From NCBI RefSeq assembly GCF_003313385.1, contig NZ_QMHN01000008.1, forward strand, positions 142,881 through 206,880: a stretch of 64,000 nt of DNA, in the 5' to 3' direction. Shown here piece by piece: positions 1 through 9,433 of the stretch. The stretch is from Pedobacter chitinilyticus (lineage in GTDB: Bacteria; Bacteroidota; Bacteroidia; Sphingobacteriales; Sphingobacteriaceae). The position numbers and the translations under genes are program-made. The first letter of the stretch is position 1, and every line of letters begins with the position of its first letter. The notes beneath the pieces were generated by a model. It saw only the letters and a list, made by a program, of their open reading frames with translations, made no database searches and had not been told where the DNA came from.

Positions 1-453
1 GTTACTTTCATAAAACGGCATGTAAAGATCTTTTTGCTCCAATAAGGTTTTTAGTGGGATGCTATATGCACCTAATTGTTCTTTACGCAGCACTTTATTA
101 CTGGTGTAAAACATCAATAAACTGTCTACGTCGTTCACAGCCATTTGGGCAATACTGGCGTTGGTAATACCTGCAGCGGTAAGGGCAGCATCATCTGGCA
201 CAAAAACCGTGAACTGTGTATTTTTACCCATAGCCTCCAATCTTGCCTTCATGGTGCTTTTTTGCCAAGCCGCATAAAATATCTTAGCTGGAGAGGCCGA
301 CAACAATTGTTCGATACTTTGAGTGGCATCGCTTTGATAAGGTACCTGAGCCCCCTCTGGATCAGGCATAAATTCGGATTTTCGGCATGCGGTTATCATC
401 ATTACCGATAACAATAAGAATGAAATGATGCTCGTATTTTTTATATTCCTCAT
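1..453 (-). CDS. Fasciclin (FAS1) domain lipoprotein, partial
   Basis: The gene starts at the ATG at 453 and runs off the left edge of the window, leaving 151 codons with no stop. The N-terminus is a lipoprotein signal (hydrophobic stretch ending ITAC, Cys at residue 23). It continues into a FAS1 beginning: a helix region, then FTVFVPDDAALTAAGI, which matches the conserved FAS1 H1 box. It is the last visible gene of the minus-strand operon and starts 5 bases after the stop of the neighbouring FAS1 gene. FAS1 domains are extracellular adhesion or ligand-binding modules, so a role at the outer surface with the upstream TonB receptor is inferred. The C-terminal part, and any second FAS1 domain, lies outside the window. 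Confidence 0.85.
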   Translation of the reverse strand, partial: MRNIKNTSIISFLLLSVMMITACRKSEFMPDPEGAQVPYQSDATQSIEQLLSASPAKIFYAAWQKSTMKARLEAMGKNTQFTVFVPDDAALTAAGITNASIAQMAVNDVDSLLMFYTSNKVLRKEQLGAYSIPLKTLLEQKDLYMPFYESN

Positions 454-458
454 GTTAT

Positions 459-1508
459 TTATTGTTTAATAGATTGTTGTGGCGTTAAAAGACCACTTTC
501 TAAGTGATGAATAACTCCATTACTGCATAAATTGTCCATTTTGGACTGCACATAGTATTCTACTGACTTAATGGGGGTGGCAAACAGCTCGTTGCTAGGT
601 TTAACTATTAAACGATAGTAGAGATTTTGAGGATAAGCCACGAGTACACTAAACTGCATGTAGTGTTTGTTATCCTTTAAATAATAGCTGTAATCTCCCC
701 TACCACTAATGATTCGGAGCGCTTCAGAATCTGAAATAAAGAAGTGCCTATTGTACATTAAATAAGCGCCAAAAAGAAGATCACCATTGTAGTTATCCTT
801 GTTTAAAGCAGCTAATGAAGCTGATGTAATCCCAATGCTTGCCAATGCTGCATTGCTAGGTGCAAAAACGGTGAAGGGTCCTGCTTGCGCCAATTGATCC
901 CAAAGACCAAATTTTTTCAGTCCTTCTATAAATACACTATACTCGGCTCTTTTTTCTAACCATTGTTGCGTTGTGACCTTAAAATTAGGCTTCATCATTT
1001 TTTCAATCACATGTAGCACACCATTAGAAAGTATGACGTCTTTTCTTGTGGCATAGGCTCCGCTAAAGAAAAGCTTGTTTTCTTTATATTGTCCTGAGCC
1101 TAAGGTGGTGTAGAGTTCCGAGCCTTCCAAAGTAGGATAACGTACATCTACACCATCTGTCGGAACGTCCGCCAGCATTAATTTACGAGGCATGATATGG
1201 TAAGAAATGACTTTCTTTAGGCTATCCACATTCATTTTATCAAAATCAGAAGGACTAAATATGCCAAGCTCATTAAAGGCCAAATCATTAGGCACCAACA
1301 CCGTAAATGGCCCCGCACCGTTCAATTGTTCGGCCAAACCTGTTTTTTTTAAGGCTGCGCTAAACAAGGTCATTTCGTAGTTATTTTTGATGAAGTCTGT
1401 AGCGGGACGGATATTTTCATTAGGCACCGTTACGGTTAAATCATCGTGTTTACAGGCTGCCATACCGCATACCAGCATAGCCAACACCAATATTTTTAAA
1501 TGTTTCAT
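459..1508 (-). CDS. Lipoprotein with two fasciclin (FAS1) domains
   Basis: This 349-residue predicted outer-membrane or surface lipoprotein has the lipobox MAAC, with Cys at residue 19. Two FAS1 repeats are visible. The first spans about residues 35-170, with FTVLVPNDLAFNELGI and the closing NGVLHVIEKMM. The second spans about 185-345, with FTVFAPSNAALASIGI and NGVIHHLESGLL. FAS1 domains mediate adhesion or small-ligand binding in other systems; the ligand here is unknown. The gene starts 11 bases after the preceding lipoprotein stop and is followed after 5 bases by another FAS1 gene, so they should be co-transcribed from the sigma/FecR-controlled receptor locus. The FAS1 call is firm; the physiological role is inference. 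Confidence 0.9.
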   Translation of the reverse strand: MKHLKILVLAMLVCGMAACKHDDLTVTVPNENIRPATDFIKNNYEMTLFSAALKKTGLAEQLNGAGPFTVLVPNDLAFNELGIFSPSDFDKMNVDSLKKVISYHIMPRKLMLADVPTDGVDVRYPTLEGSELYTTLGSGQYKENKLFFSGAYATRKDVILSNGVLHVIEKMMKPNFKVTTQQWLEKRAEYSVFIEGLKKFGLWDQLAQAGPFTVFAPSNAALASIGITSASLAALNKDNYNGDLLFGAYLMYNRHFFISDSEALRIISGRGDYSYYLKDNKHYMQFSVLVAYPQNLYYRLIVKPSNELFATPIKSVEYYVQSKMDNLCSNGVIHHLESGLLTPQQSIKQ

Positions 1509-1519
1509 TTCTCCGTGTT

Positions 1520-2719
1520 TTAATAAATTGGTGGTGCGTATTTACGTTGAATGGTAGTGAGGTAAATTCTACCGTTAACCACCTCTAGCGTATTTACGGT
1601 GGCAAAAGTCCTAGGGTTATCTTTTCCAGAATGTACGTTGACCAACAAATTGGGTAGCACCGTGCCGTTTTCATTACTCTGTAAGCTTACCTTGCCATTT
1701 AATACACAGTTGACCACGGCCCAGTTACTTCCAGTGTTTATCTGACTGTCGTGTATTGGATTGTTGGAGATATCCATCCCTGGCAATAGAAACTCAAACC
1801 TTTGCCAAATATCCGTGACCACACCGTTAGCTTTACTGCTGCTCCAAAGTGGGAAGCTTACATAAGGACTAACTGTTGCTTCAGTATTGTTTCGTTTTAC
1901 ATTGGTCAAGTATTTTCCTTTATACCCTGGCACGGTTAAGCCACGATGGTTAAGGTTACTTTGGCTTTCGTAAAGAGATACATAAACATTCATATCATCT
2001 TTGATGCCTCCCTTAAAACTCTTTAAAGCAAAATCATCGTCTTTAAACTGATCGTCAGCTTGCCAAAAGCCTTTGGCGCTCATGTTATAGAAGTTCACAT
2101 AAACCAGCGAATCTGACAATGGAAGCTTATAGAAGTTTTCATGTCTGAGTAAAACCCCGCTTGTTTTCTTCTCGAAATCTTTCTGTAAGAGGTGAAGCGT
2201 GTATACTTCTTTACTGGTTAAATTAATGGTAGTATCAACCAAAATATCCTTTTTAAGATGCGTTTCTAATTGAAAAAAAGGAATGGTGTTTTTGGGGCGA
2301 TAAGCAAATACTACCCTCAATTTGCCCGAAGGCACCTGTGCCCAACTGCTCAGGTCGAAACCATTTAATATTGGTCCCACCAATACATTTTCTTTTCCTG
2401 GGTACTCTGGGTTATTTACCGAAGTACTGTTTCCAATATGTGAAGGGTAAGGCGGCGCATAAGCGTCTCTTTTATCCAAGAAATCGCCCACAATTTCTGC
2501 TCCAGTTAAATTACCATTGGCATCGGTAGTTGGGTTAATCAACATACAGAAAAATGGCACCTTGTCATCTTTAGTACCTAAGGTTTGTACATAGTTGAGG
2601 TTATTGAACACACGCAGATAGGCAGGTTGATCTATTTTGGTATAATCAACCTTCCTGCATCCCGTAGCAATTACCATAGCCAATAGGCTTAAATAAATAC
2701 TTAAAATCTGTTTCTTCAT
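1520..2719 (-). CDS. Hypothetical lipoprotein of the FAS1/TonB-receptor operon
   Basis: A 399-residue lipoprotein (lipobox ATGC, Cys at residue 21). I do not recognise a named domain. The composition is that of an all-beta secreted protein: alternating polar and hydrophobic stretches, many Asn, Thr and Tyr, few Cys. Its ATG at 2719 overlaps the TAA stop of the upstream lipoprotein by one base (TAATG), which indicates translational coupling. Position between the receptor partner and the FAS1 lipoproteins suggests it belongs to the same surface complex. It might occupy the place that SusD/SusE-type lipoproteins have in glycan loci, but no SusD signature (RagB-type TPR helices) is visible. Confidence 0.85.
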   Translation of the reverse strand: MKKQILSIYLSLLAMVIATGCRKVDYTKIDQPAYLRVFNNLNYVQTLGTKDDKVPFFCMLINPTTDANGNLTGAEIVGDFLDKRDAYAPPYPSHIGNSTSVNNPEYPGKENVLVGPILNGFDLSSWAQVPSGKLRVVFAYRPKNTIPFFQLETHLKKDILVDTTINLTSKEVYTLHLLQKDFEKKTSGVLLRHENFYKLPLSDSLVYVNFYNMSAKGFWQADDQFKDDDFALKSFKGGIKDDMNVYVSLYESQSNLNHRGLTVPGYKGKYLTNVKRNNTEATVSPYVSFPLWSSSKANGVVTDIWQRFEFLLPGMDISNNPIHDSQINTGSNWAVVNCVLNGKVSLQSNENGTVLPNLLVNVHSGKDNPRTFATVNTLEVVNGRIYLTTIQRKYAPPIY

Positions 2720-4434
2720 TACTTGGTATGTTTAATAATGATCATTTTGGCCTTGTTTGCAGATGTAGCATTTGTGCTAGTCCCTATCAATGCCACCGTG
2801 TACACGCCAGGTTCATCTACAGGCAAGCCTTTGTTTGGCTTTTGATATAAGGCTTTGTTGGCAATAAAGGAGTCGTGTGTAAGGGTTTCGATATCATTTG
2901 CCCAAGTACCTGGCACTACATTTGGCTTAGACCTGTAAGCTAAAATGTTGTAAGCTTCTCCAGTAGCAAAACCACTAATATAAGGCTGTTCAAAAACAGG
3001 CAATCCAGGTTGTATATTCACTACTGCATTGGAATTGTATTGTCCGTTATCAAACGTGAAGGTGATGTAAGGATTCCCTATCGAAAGATTGAGGAAGCGC
3101 TTAGAAAAGAAGAACTTTTTAGCCTGTCGAGCATAAGTAGCATCATCCGTAGGCCCCATAAATGAGGTTCCACTTAAATCGTTAGCGACCAATAACAACT
3201 TTGCCTTACCCGTTTGATCTGGATGCAACCAAGCCGTATAGTTTTGAGAAGGGCGAAGTTCTTGCGTTGAAGTAGCCAACACATTTCCTGAAGCATCTAA
3301 AGCTTCAACGGTGTAATTGCCTTTAATCAAATTGGCATAATCGCTTCCACTGCCGTAAGCAATATTATTGGACAGTAGTTTTCCGTTTACCCTTAAACCC
3401 ATCACTTGTCCAGCCATGGCATTAGCTGCCTGCAACCTGAAATAGGTTTGATTTGCTGGGGCGCTCACATCTGTAATTACCCTAAAAGCATTTTGATAAA
3501 GGAAAGAGTTGTTGCCAATATCATCTACCAAATAATCAAAACGTTGTGGTGCTACCAAAATGGTGTACACGCCACCTGGCTGATAAGTTTGTATGGGTGC
3601 ATATACCTGATGGCTCACTTTGTAATAATCCTTTGGAATACTAGAGGTAGCTGGATCAATGAGTCCTAGCGAATAATCTTCGCTACTGCCTGGCGAAGGC
3701 AATTGTTTGCCATCTTGCAATAACACTCTAAACTGGTAAGTGCCATATGGCAGTTCTACATATTCAGAAACTTTGGCTGCCGCAGTAATGTTATTGGTGG
3801 CATTGTTCACTAATGTTCCGTCAGCAAAGGCTAAAGAAACTGGCCCACGTAAATCTTCTTGCGGCCCACTTAAACCATAGGCGGGATTATTGATGTTTGC
3901 TGAGAGGTTAACTATTCTGATTTTAAAATGATCAGGCTTAGATGGCGAGGCCACTCCTCTAGGAATCGCTACCACTTCCGACTGTCCGTTGGTATAGCGT
4001 GTAGGCATCAACACATAGTCTGTTGGCGTGTTGTAATCGTTTTTAGCCACCATGCTAATATCAAAATTGCCATTGGTTTCGTTGATGTTTCTGACTCCAA
4101 ACTTTAATGTTGCTGTTTCTTGTTGGCTAAACAAATTTTGCGGTACCGACCAAGTTTGTCCTAATCTTCCGTCAGTTGGAAAATAAGAGGTACCTGGATA
4201 TTTATAGCTATCTGGGCCTGTGGACGGACGAACAATAAAACTTGTTAAACTATCACCATTGGCTACCACTTGGTTAAATCCCGCAAAGTTAATGATGCGA
4301 ACATTAGAATTCACGCGGTTTTCTGTCAGTATCCTATTGTCTACCTTGGTGTCTATCTTGTCTTTTTTACAAGCTTGCGCTAATAGCGTGAGGCAAAAGC
4401 ACAGACTTAAAATTTTATAACTTAATGTTCTCAT
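2719..4434 (-). CDS. DUF4397-like surface lipoprotein
   Basis: A 571-residue lipoprotein (LAQAC, Cys at residue 22). A segment at about residues 325-420 resembles the DUF4397 beta-sandwich: an FRLQAANA strand, then GLRVNGKLLSNN, a GSGSDYANLIKGNYTVEA core and a closing strand LRPSQNYTAWL. An N-terminal segment with VRIINFAGFNQ may be a related repeat. The start overlaps the TonB-receptor stop by one base (TAATG), as does its own stop with the next gene, so three genes are translationally chained. The likely role is an outer-membrane accessory or ligand-binding protein for the receptor. The domain call rests on remembered family pattern, not on a search. Confidence 0.8.
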   Translation of the reverse strand: MRTLSYKILSLCFCLTLLAQACKKDKIDTKVDNRILTENRVNSNVRIINFAGFNQVVANGDSLTSFIVRPSTGPDSYKYPGTSYFPTDGRLGQTWSVPQNLFSQQETATLKFGVRNINETNGNFDISMVAKNDYNTPTDYVLMPTRYTNGQSEVVAIPRGVASPSKPDHFKIRIVNLSANINNPAYGLSGPQEDLRGPVSLAFADGTLVNNATNNITAAAKVSEYVELPYGTYQFRVLLQDGKQLPSPGSSEDYSLGLIDPATSSIPKDYYKVSHQVYAPIQTYQPGGVYTILVAPQRFDYLVDDIGNNSFLYQNAFRVITDVSAPANQTYFRLQAANAMAGQVMGLRVNGKLLSNNIAYGSGSDYANLIKGNYTVEALDASGNVLATSTQELRPSQNYTAWLHPDQTGKAKLLLVANDLSGTSFMGPTDDATYARQAKKFFFSKRFLNLSIGNPYITFTFDNGQYNSNAVVNIQPGLPVFEQPYISGFATGEAYNILAYRSKPNVVPGTWANDIETLTHDSFIANKALYQKPNKGLPVDEPGVYTVALIGTSTNATSANKAKMIIIKHTK

Positions 4435-7400
4435 TATTTAAACAGGTTATAGGTAAAGCCTACCATGATTTCGGCACCTCGTTTGAAACTACGGTTGATA
4501 TACTCATTACCATACCATTTTCCTCCAGTTTCCGGATTGGCGTAAACTGTTTTAATTGCTGGGTTAAGAATGTTTTTAGCGTATCCCTTAAACAATATCT
4601 TTTTATTGATGCGTTGGCTGAAAACGAGATCCAATACGGGTACTGGTTGGCTGTACAAATCGGGTTCACCCGTAAGATTGATCTGTACCAAACGCTCGCC
4701 TACCATATTAAAGGTTGCCGTAAGGTCAGTTCCAGACTTCTCGTTGTTATAGTTTAACCAAGCGTTTATGGAATAAGGTGCCTGCTCAAAAAGTGGGCTA
4801 TTTTTAGGGGTATATCTATCTAAAGAACGGCTAGCCTCATATCTGGCAGGGGTCTTTTTGATATCGCTTTGCGCCAACAATAGGTTGGATCCAATGTAGA
4901 AGTTCTTTAAAGGATCGAACATTGTTCCAAGGTTTTTCACTACTTCCAACTCAATTCCCCAAACACGACCAATATTAGGGTCATTTTGAAACTGAATGGT
5001 TGGAAACTCTGGATAGGTTGCTGCTAACCCCGCTGTTTTTAAACTAAACACCTTTACCAATTGGTTTTCGATGCGTTTTCCGAAAGCAGAAATGGCCAAC
5101 ACTTCTCCTTTTGCAGGGAACCATTCCCATCTGAAATCGAGGTTTTGGGTTTGCTGGTTCACCAAGTTTGGATTTCCAACGACCAAGCCCATTTGAAAGG
5201 CATCAAATTCGAAAACGTTGGTAATTTCTCTGAGCTCTGGTCTAGCCAAAGTAGAGTTATAGGCCGCACGGAAATTCATGTTATCCTTTAAGGTATAGGT
5301 GGCATTTACGGAGTAAAATGGTTTATAATCCGTTTGATATACCGAGTTAGGATTAATAGGATTTAAAGGCACGCCACTATTGCCTGCTGTTAAAGCAGGG
5401 TCCAAGAAAACACCTGCGGTATCAACGCTAGAACCAATATTGGTCATTTCGAAACGTACCCCACCAGTTAGGCGTAGCTTTTCGGTCAGTTTCAAATCCA
5501 GCATTCCGTAAAAAGCATTGGTTTCGTAATAACCTTTATAGTTGTTTGGTGATTTTTGACTGTTGTAAAGAAATCCACCAATAGGCATCATTCCCTCACC
5601 TTGTCCAGCACCCGGAACTTTCACACCGATGATTTCATTGCTCACCAAGCGGTCTAAATTTCCTTGTACGTCATACAACGGCACTGCCTTGTTGCTGGTA
5701 AAGTTAGATCCTGGCAAGAAAAGCTGGTTTTCTGTAAAGGTTCTCTCTCTGAAAAGATAGTTAGCACCTGTTTTTAATTGCTGAACCTGTCCAAAAAGCT
5801 TAAACGGAATGCTTAAATCAGCCTTGTAGTTATAGTTATCTTCTTCAAGGTTACGCCATCTTCGGCCGTTAGGTTCGGCTTGGATAATGCCATAGCTACC
5901 AAAACCATTTACATAACCCGAAGTTAGGGCATATAAATGCGGGCTATAAGTAGGTACACTAGGAGTATTTCCTGCGCCTACTACAGGTCGGTTATACCAA
6001 CCACCACCTCTAGGGGTATAGTCTGCCAAACTAGCAAAGCGAAAATCGGGATCATTTTGTTTTGAATTGGAAGTGGCTACGTTATAGCTTAAACGTGGCG
6101 ACAACTCGCTTTGCAATAACTTGTGTTCGCCTTGTAAGTTAAAGGTATTGAGGTTACGGAAAGTTTGTTTAAGCGAATAAGTGGTACTGGCTACCTCTCC
6201 TGGCAACCCCGTATATTCGTATCTTCCATTCAGGTGCGTAGCCTTGGTTTCGCCACCCCAACTGCCCAGGTACTGCATACTGATTTCGTGACGAGGGTTG
6301 AAACGATAAGTAAGCCCTGCCAAAGTACCATAGTTAAGGGTTTCGGTCCCCGTATTTTCCTTATAGGTTTGATATTTACCCATGTAAAGGCTGTTAGGGG
6401 TAATATAGTTAGGGATATTACGGAAGCTATACACATCTGGATTTCCAGTAACTACACCTTGGTATATACTGTATTGTGTTAAATCGCCACCGTTGATATC
6501 GGTAATTCTTCTATAATAGTTACCTCCCAGAATTAATCCCAAAGTGTGCTTTTTAAACATCTTGTAACTGTTGCCATAGGTGGCAGAGTACAATTGGTTT
6601 AAGGGTGCTTTTTTGTATTGGGTAGTCATCACTGGATCAAAGCTTTGCATAATGCGATTGACACGGTTGACTTCTTGGTAGGCATTAGGACTATAATTGC
6701 TATTGGCTACCATATTTTGGATGGAGCTTAAACCGCCTGGGTATTGCTTTGCAAGGTTTTTGAAATCTTGCGACAGGTTTTTATCGTTGATTTTTGTACC
6801 TAGTACGCCCATATCGCTGTTCCAAAAACTATTGTACTGGCCACTCATGCCTACATTGGAGTTCAGTCCTGTTTGTGCAATAATTTCAAAGGTTTCCTTT
6901 TCGGGCACCGATTTGGTTTTCAATTCCACAATCCCCGCAGCTGCATCAGCAGGCTTATCTGGCGCTACTGTTTTATAAATGGTGATGTTATCTAAAAGAG
7001 ATGCTGGAACCAAATCCAAAGGAATAGCACTCCTATCTGGATCTGAAGAAGCCAAACGCACACCGTTTAATTGTCCAATGACGCTTCTATCGCCCAACCC
7101 ACGGATGGCCACATATTTATCATCGGTTACCGTTACCCCCGAAACACGTTGTAAAGCCTGCGTGGTGGTGATACTGGCCGTACGCTCAATCATTTGCGCC
7201 GAGATGGCATCCTGTACAATGGCGGAGTTTTTACGTTCGTCCAATACTGATACATCTGTGCTGGCTCGTCTGCGTGCCTGCACCACTACTTCGCCTAAGG
7301 TTGTAGAAGAGGCGTTTAATGAAATGGTAAGGTTTTTGGTATTGGCATCAACCTTTATTTCTCGGGTTTCGTAACCGATATAGGAAATGACCAAAGTGGC

Positions 7401-7994
7401 ACCCCCTTCTGGTATGGTCAATTTGAACTTACCATCGGCATCTGTAGATACGGCATTGTTGGTGCCTTTAATTTTAATACCTACACCTATTAAGGTTTCT
7501 TTGGTTTTGGCATCTATCACCGTACCTGCAATCACAATTGGCACAGGTTTTTTAGTGATGACCACATAGCCTTCTACCACTTTATATTGAAGGTTGGTAT
7601 GAGCTAAAACCAAGTTCAAAGCCTCTGCCACGGTAATTTCCGTGTTCAAGCTGATTTTTTTGGAGATGCTTTCCAAGAGCTCAACCTGTGCATTAATTTG
7701 TACTTTACTTTGTTTTTCAATAGTAGCTAAACTATTGCCTAGTGTGGCATTATCCAGCTTTAGCTTAATTTTTTGGTTTAAATTTTGACCGAGTGCACTA
7801 TTAGCCAAAAGTACTCCAACACAGGCAAGCTTGATAGCTATCAGAAGAAACGAGCACTTCATATAGAAATAAATTTTATCTGCGGGCAGATGGTCTTTAA
7901 GCACCCGACGGTATTTCTTTCGTATACGGAGGACCAGGGTTGTTAACTGCCTCACATATCGAGAAGAAATATGCAGGTGTAATAATTTTTGCAT
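4434..7994 (-). CDS. TonB-dependent receptor with STN signalling domain
   Basis: This outer-membrane receptor spans 1186 residues from the upstream ATG. A better start may be the ATG at 7862: residues before it are basic and not signal-like, while MKCSFLLIAIKLACVGVLLA followed by NSALGQ is a clear signal peptide. The order of domains is STN (about 70-150), a carboxypeptidase-regulatory-like beta-sandwich (155-235), a plug (about 260-360, with GVTVTDDKYVAIRGLGDRS) and a 22-strand barrel to the C-terminus. STN domains contact FecR-type anti-sigma factors, and FecR and the sigma factor lie directly upstream. The substrate is unknown. The lack of SusD and the downstream FAS1 lipoproteins argue against a standard glycan system. 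A G-C hairpin (about 8091-8113) lies in the gap before the gene. Confidence 0.92.
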   Translation of the reverse strand: MQKLLHLHISSRYVRQLTTLVLRIRKKYRRVLKDHLPADKIYFYMKCSFLLIAIKLACVGVLLANSALGQNLNQKIKLKLDNATLGNSLATIEKQSKVQINAQVELLESISKKISLNTEITVAEALNLVLAHTNLQYKVVEGYVVITKKPVPIVIAGTVIDAKTKETLIGVGIKIKGTNNAVSTDADGKFKLTIPEGGATLVISYIGYETREIKVDANTKNLTISLNASSTTLGEVVVQARRRASTDVSVLDERKNSAIVQDAISAQMIERTASITTTQALQRVSGVTVTDDKYVAIRGLGDRSVIGQLNGVRLASSDPDRSAIPLDLVPASLLDNITIYKTVAPDKPADAAAGIVELKTKSVPEKETFEIIAQTGLNSNVGMSGQYNSFWNSDMGVLGTKINDKNLSQDFKNLAKQYPGGLSSIQNMVANSNYSPNAYQEVNRVNRIMQSFDPVMTTQYKKAPLNQLYSATYGNSYKMFKKHTLGLILGGNYYRRITDINGGDLTQYSIYQGVVTGNPDVYSFRNIPNYITPNSLYMGKYQTYKENTGTETLNYGTLAGLTYRFNPRHEISMQYLGSWGGETKATHLNGRYEYTGLPGEVASTTYSLKQTFRNLNTFNLQGEHKLLQSELSPRLSYNVATSNSKQNDPDFRFASLADYTPRGGGWYNRPVVGAGNTPSVPTYSPHLYALTSGYVNGFGSYGIIQAEPNGRRWRNLEEDNYNYKADLSIPFKLFGQVQQLKTGANYLFRERTFTENQLFLPGSNFTSNKAVPLYDVQGNLDRLVSNEIIGVKVPGAGQGEGMMPIGGFLYNSQKSPNNYKGYYETNAFYGMLDLKLTEKLRLTGGVRFEMTNIGSSVDTAGVFLDPALTAGNSGVPLNPINPNSVYQTDYKPFYSVNATYTLKDNMNFRAAYNSTLARPELREITNVFEFDAFQMGLVVGNPNLVNQQTQNLDFRWEWFPAKGEVLAISAFGKRIENQLVKVFSLKTAGLAATYPEFPTIQFQNDPNIGRVWGIELEVVKNLGTMFDPLKNFYIGSNLLLAQSDIKKTPARYEASRSLDRYTPKNSPLFEQAPYSINAWLNYNNEKSGTDLTATFNMVGERLVQINLTGEPDLYSQPVPVLDLVFSQRINKKILFKGYAKNILNPAIKTVYANPETGGKWYGNEYINRSFKRGAEIMVGFTYNLFK

Positions 7995-8136
7995 ATTTTT
8001 GATCGTTATGGTTTTTCGCCTTTGGCGGATATCTATTAACTTAATCTTGAGGTTGTGTGTCGTCGAAAAGCAAGCAACCTAAAGCATTGGCGTCCTCCTC
8101 AAAAGGGAGGGCGTTTTATTTTGGTAGTCGAGATAT

Positions 8137-9180
8137 TTACATAGTTTTCCTTTCCTTGTTATTAATATGGATTTCCTTTCCATTGATCTGATAGTGGAAA
8201 TCGCCAGCTACACTTAAAATATTCATGATTTTTACGATGGAGATATTGGTGGTAAGATTCACTTTAATCAATCTTTTAGCCAAAGTAGGATTAACAATTT
8301 CAATGTTAACGTTGTACCATCGCTCTAAAATTTTGGCAATGTCGGCCAGTTTGGTTTCATCAAAATGAAGCTTGCCATCTTTCCAACCTGTTACCTCTGT
8401 TACGTCAACATTGGCCAATACCTTCTTAGCGGTATTTTCGTTCCAAGTCACCATTTCCCCTGGCAACAACATGGCTATCGGCTGTATTTGGTGGTTAATA
8501 TGTCTATCAACCCTTACTTTTCCAGTACTTACCAATACTTTAATAGGCTGCCCAGCAAAAGCATCAATTTTAAAGGAGGTTCCTAATACTTGGGTACTGA
8601 TATTTCCTGTATGGATAATGAATGGCTTTTTGGGATTTTTGGTCACTTCAAAAAATGCTTCACCTTCCAATGCTACTTCTCTGATATTACTTGCAAACTT
8701 TTTAGCGAAGCGTATTTTACTCATTGCGCCTAAGTAAACAATAGAACTATCAGGCAAAATGATTTGGGTACGCTGCCCCTTGGGGTTCTGCATTTCGGTA
8801 AAAGCAAATGTTTGCTCAACAGTAGTCTCCTTTTTTGAACTTACTTGCCAAAAAGCAACGCCTAAAATCAATACTAACCATACCGCAGCGTAACGCCAAA
8901 ATTGATTATGCTGATAAAAAGGTTTTATTTGGGGTGTAGGTGCCGAAGCGTCCTCGAAAATCCGTTGATCTAACATTTGTTTCCAACGTTGTTGTTGTTG
9001 AGATGTAGCGTTATTTTGTTGCGGATTTATTTGGTGTGCCCATTCTTCGTCCCATATTTGGTCGAAAAGCTGTTGAGCATCATCCTTCTTTAGTATAGCC
9101 CTTACTTGTTTCAATTCTTCTGGACTGCATTGTCCATCCAAATACTTTTTAATCAAGGCTTTTTGGTTTTCTAAACTCAT
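8137..9180 (-). CDS. FecR-family anti-sigma factor
   Basis: A 347-residue inner-membrane regulator. The N-terminal cytoplasmic part (1-90) has the short helical FecR_N pattern with an LKKYLDGQCSPEE-type beginning. A single membrane helix follows at about 94-112 (YAAVWLVLILGVAFWQV). Then comes the periplasmic FecR domain (125-220, with the typical PKGQRTQIILPDSSIVYL and ALEGEAFFEVTKNPKKPF) and a C-terminal DUF4974-like segment (270-345). It is expected to hold the sigma factor encoded upstream and to receive the signal from the STN domain of the receptor downstream. The order sigma, FecR, receptor is the standard Bacteroidota arrangement. Confidence 0.95.
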   Translation of the reverse strand: MSLENQKALIKKYLDGQCSPEELKQVRAILKKDDAQQLFDQIWDEEWAHQINPQQNNATSQQQQRWKQMLDQRIFEDASAPTPQIKPFYQHNQFWRYAAVWLVLILGVAFWQVSSKKETTVEQTFAFTEMQNPKGQRTQIILPDSSIVYLGAMSKIRFAKKFASNIREVALEGEAFFEVTKNPKKPFIIHTGNISTQVLGTSFKIDAFAGQPIKVLVSTGKVRVDRHINHQIQPIAMLLPGEMVTWNENTAKKVLANVDVTEVTGWKDGKLHFDETKLADIAKILERWYNVNIEIVNPTLAKRLIKVNLTTNISIVKIMNILSVAGDFHYQINGKEIHINNKERKTM

Positions 9181-9276
9181 TTGTTCTATCCTTCATTAAT
9201 AAAGACACCAGTTTTAAAGGGATAGGGTGAGTGGGAAATGAAAAAAAGTTTTGCTTCGCTATTGAGCTTTATTTTA

Positions 9277-9427
9277 GCCACAAATACACAGATAATATTT
9301 GGTTAGAAAATAGGCATTGCAAGGCTTGGTAACAATTTGCAAATAAGATTGAAGCTATTAACTAAAATAAGATAAATAATAATCGACAAATCATTGATGA
9401 GCTAAAAATCATCTGTGCATCTGTGGC
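9277..9427. repeat. Inverted pair of a 17-base dispersed element
   Basis: The gap between the sigma and FecR genes holds GCCACAAATACACAGAT (9277-9293) and, in inverted orientation, ATCTGTGCATCTGTGGC (9411-9427); the arms differ at two positions. The same element recurs as two direct and one inverted copy at 60684-60830. It is an intergenic dispersed repeat of unknown function. The 253-base gap between two genes that normally sit close together is probably due to it. Confidence 0.8.
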
Positions 9428-9433
9428 TGTTAT

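Noticed and set aside
145..411. Plus-strand open frame
   Set aside because: It is the antisense shadow of the partial FAS1 lipoprotein, which has a signal peptide and domain similarity.
4425..7569. Several open frames opposite the TonB receptor (for example 6979-7374)
   Set aside because: They lie wholly antisense to a clear receptor gene and have no start context or domain.
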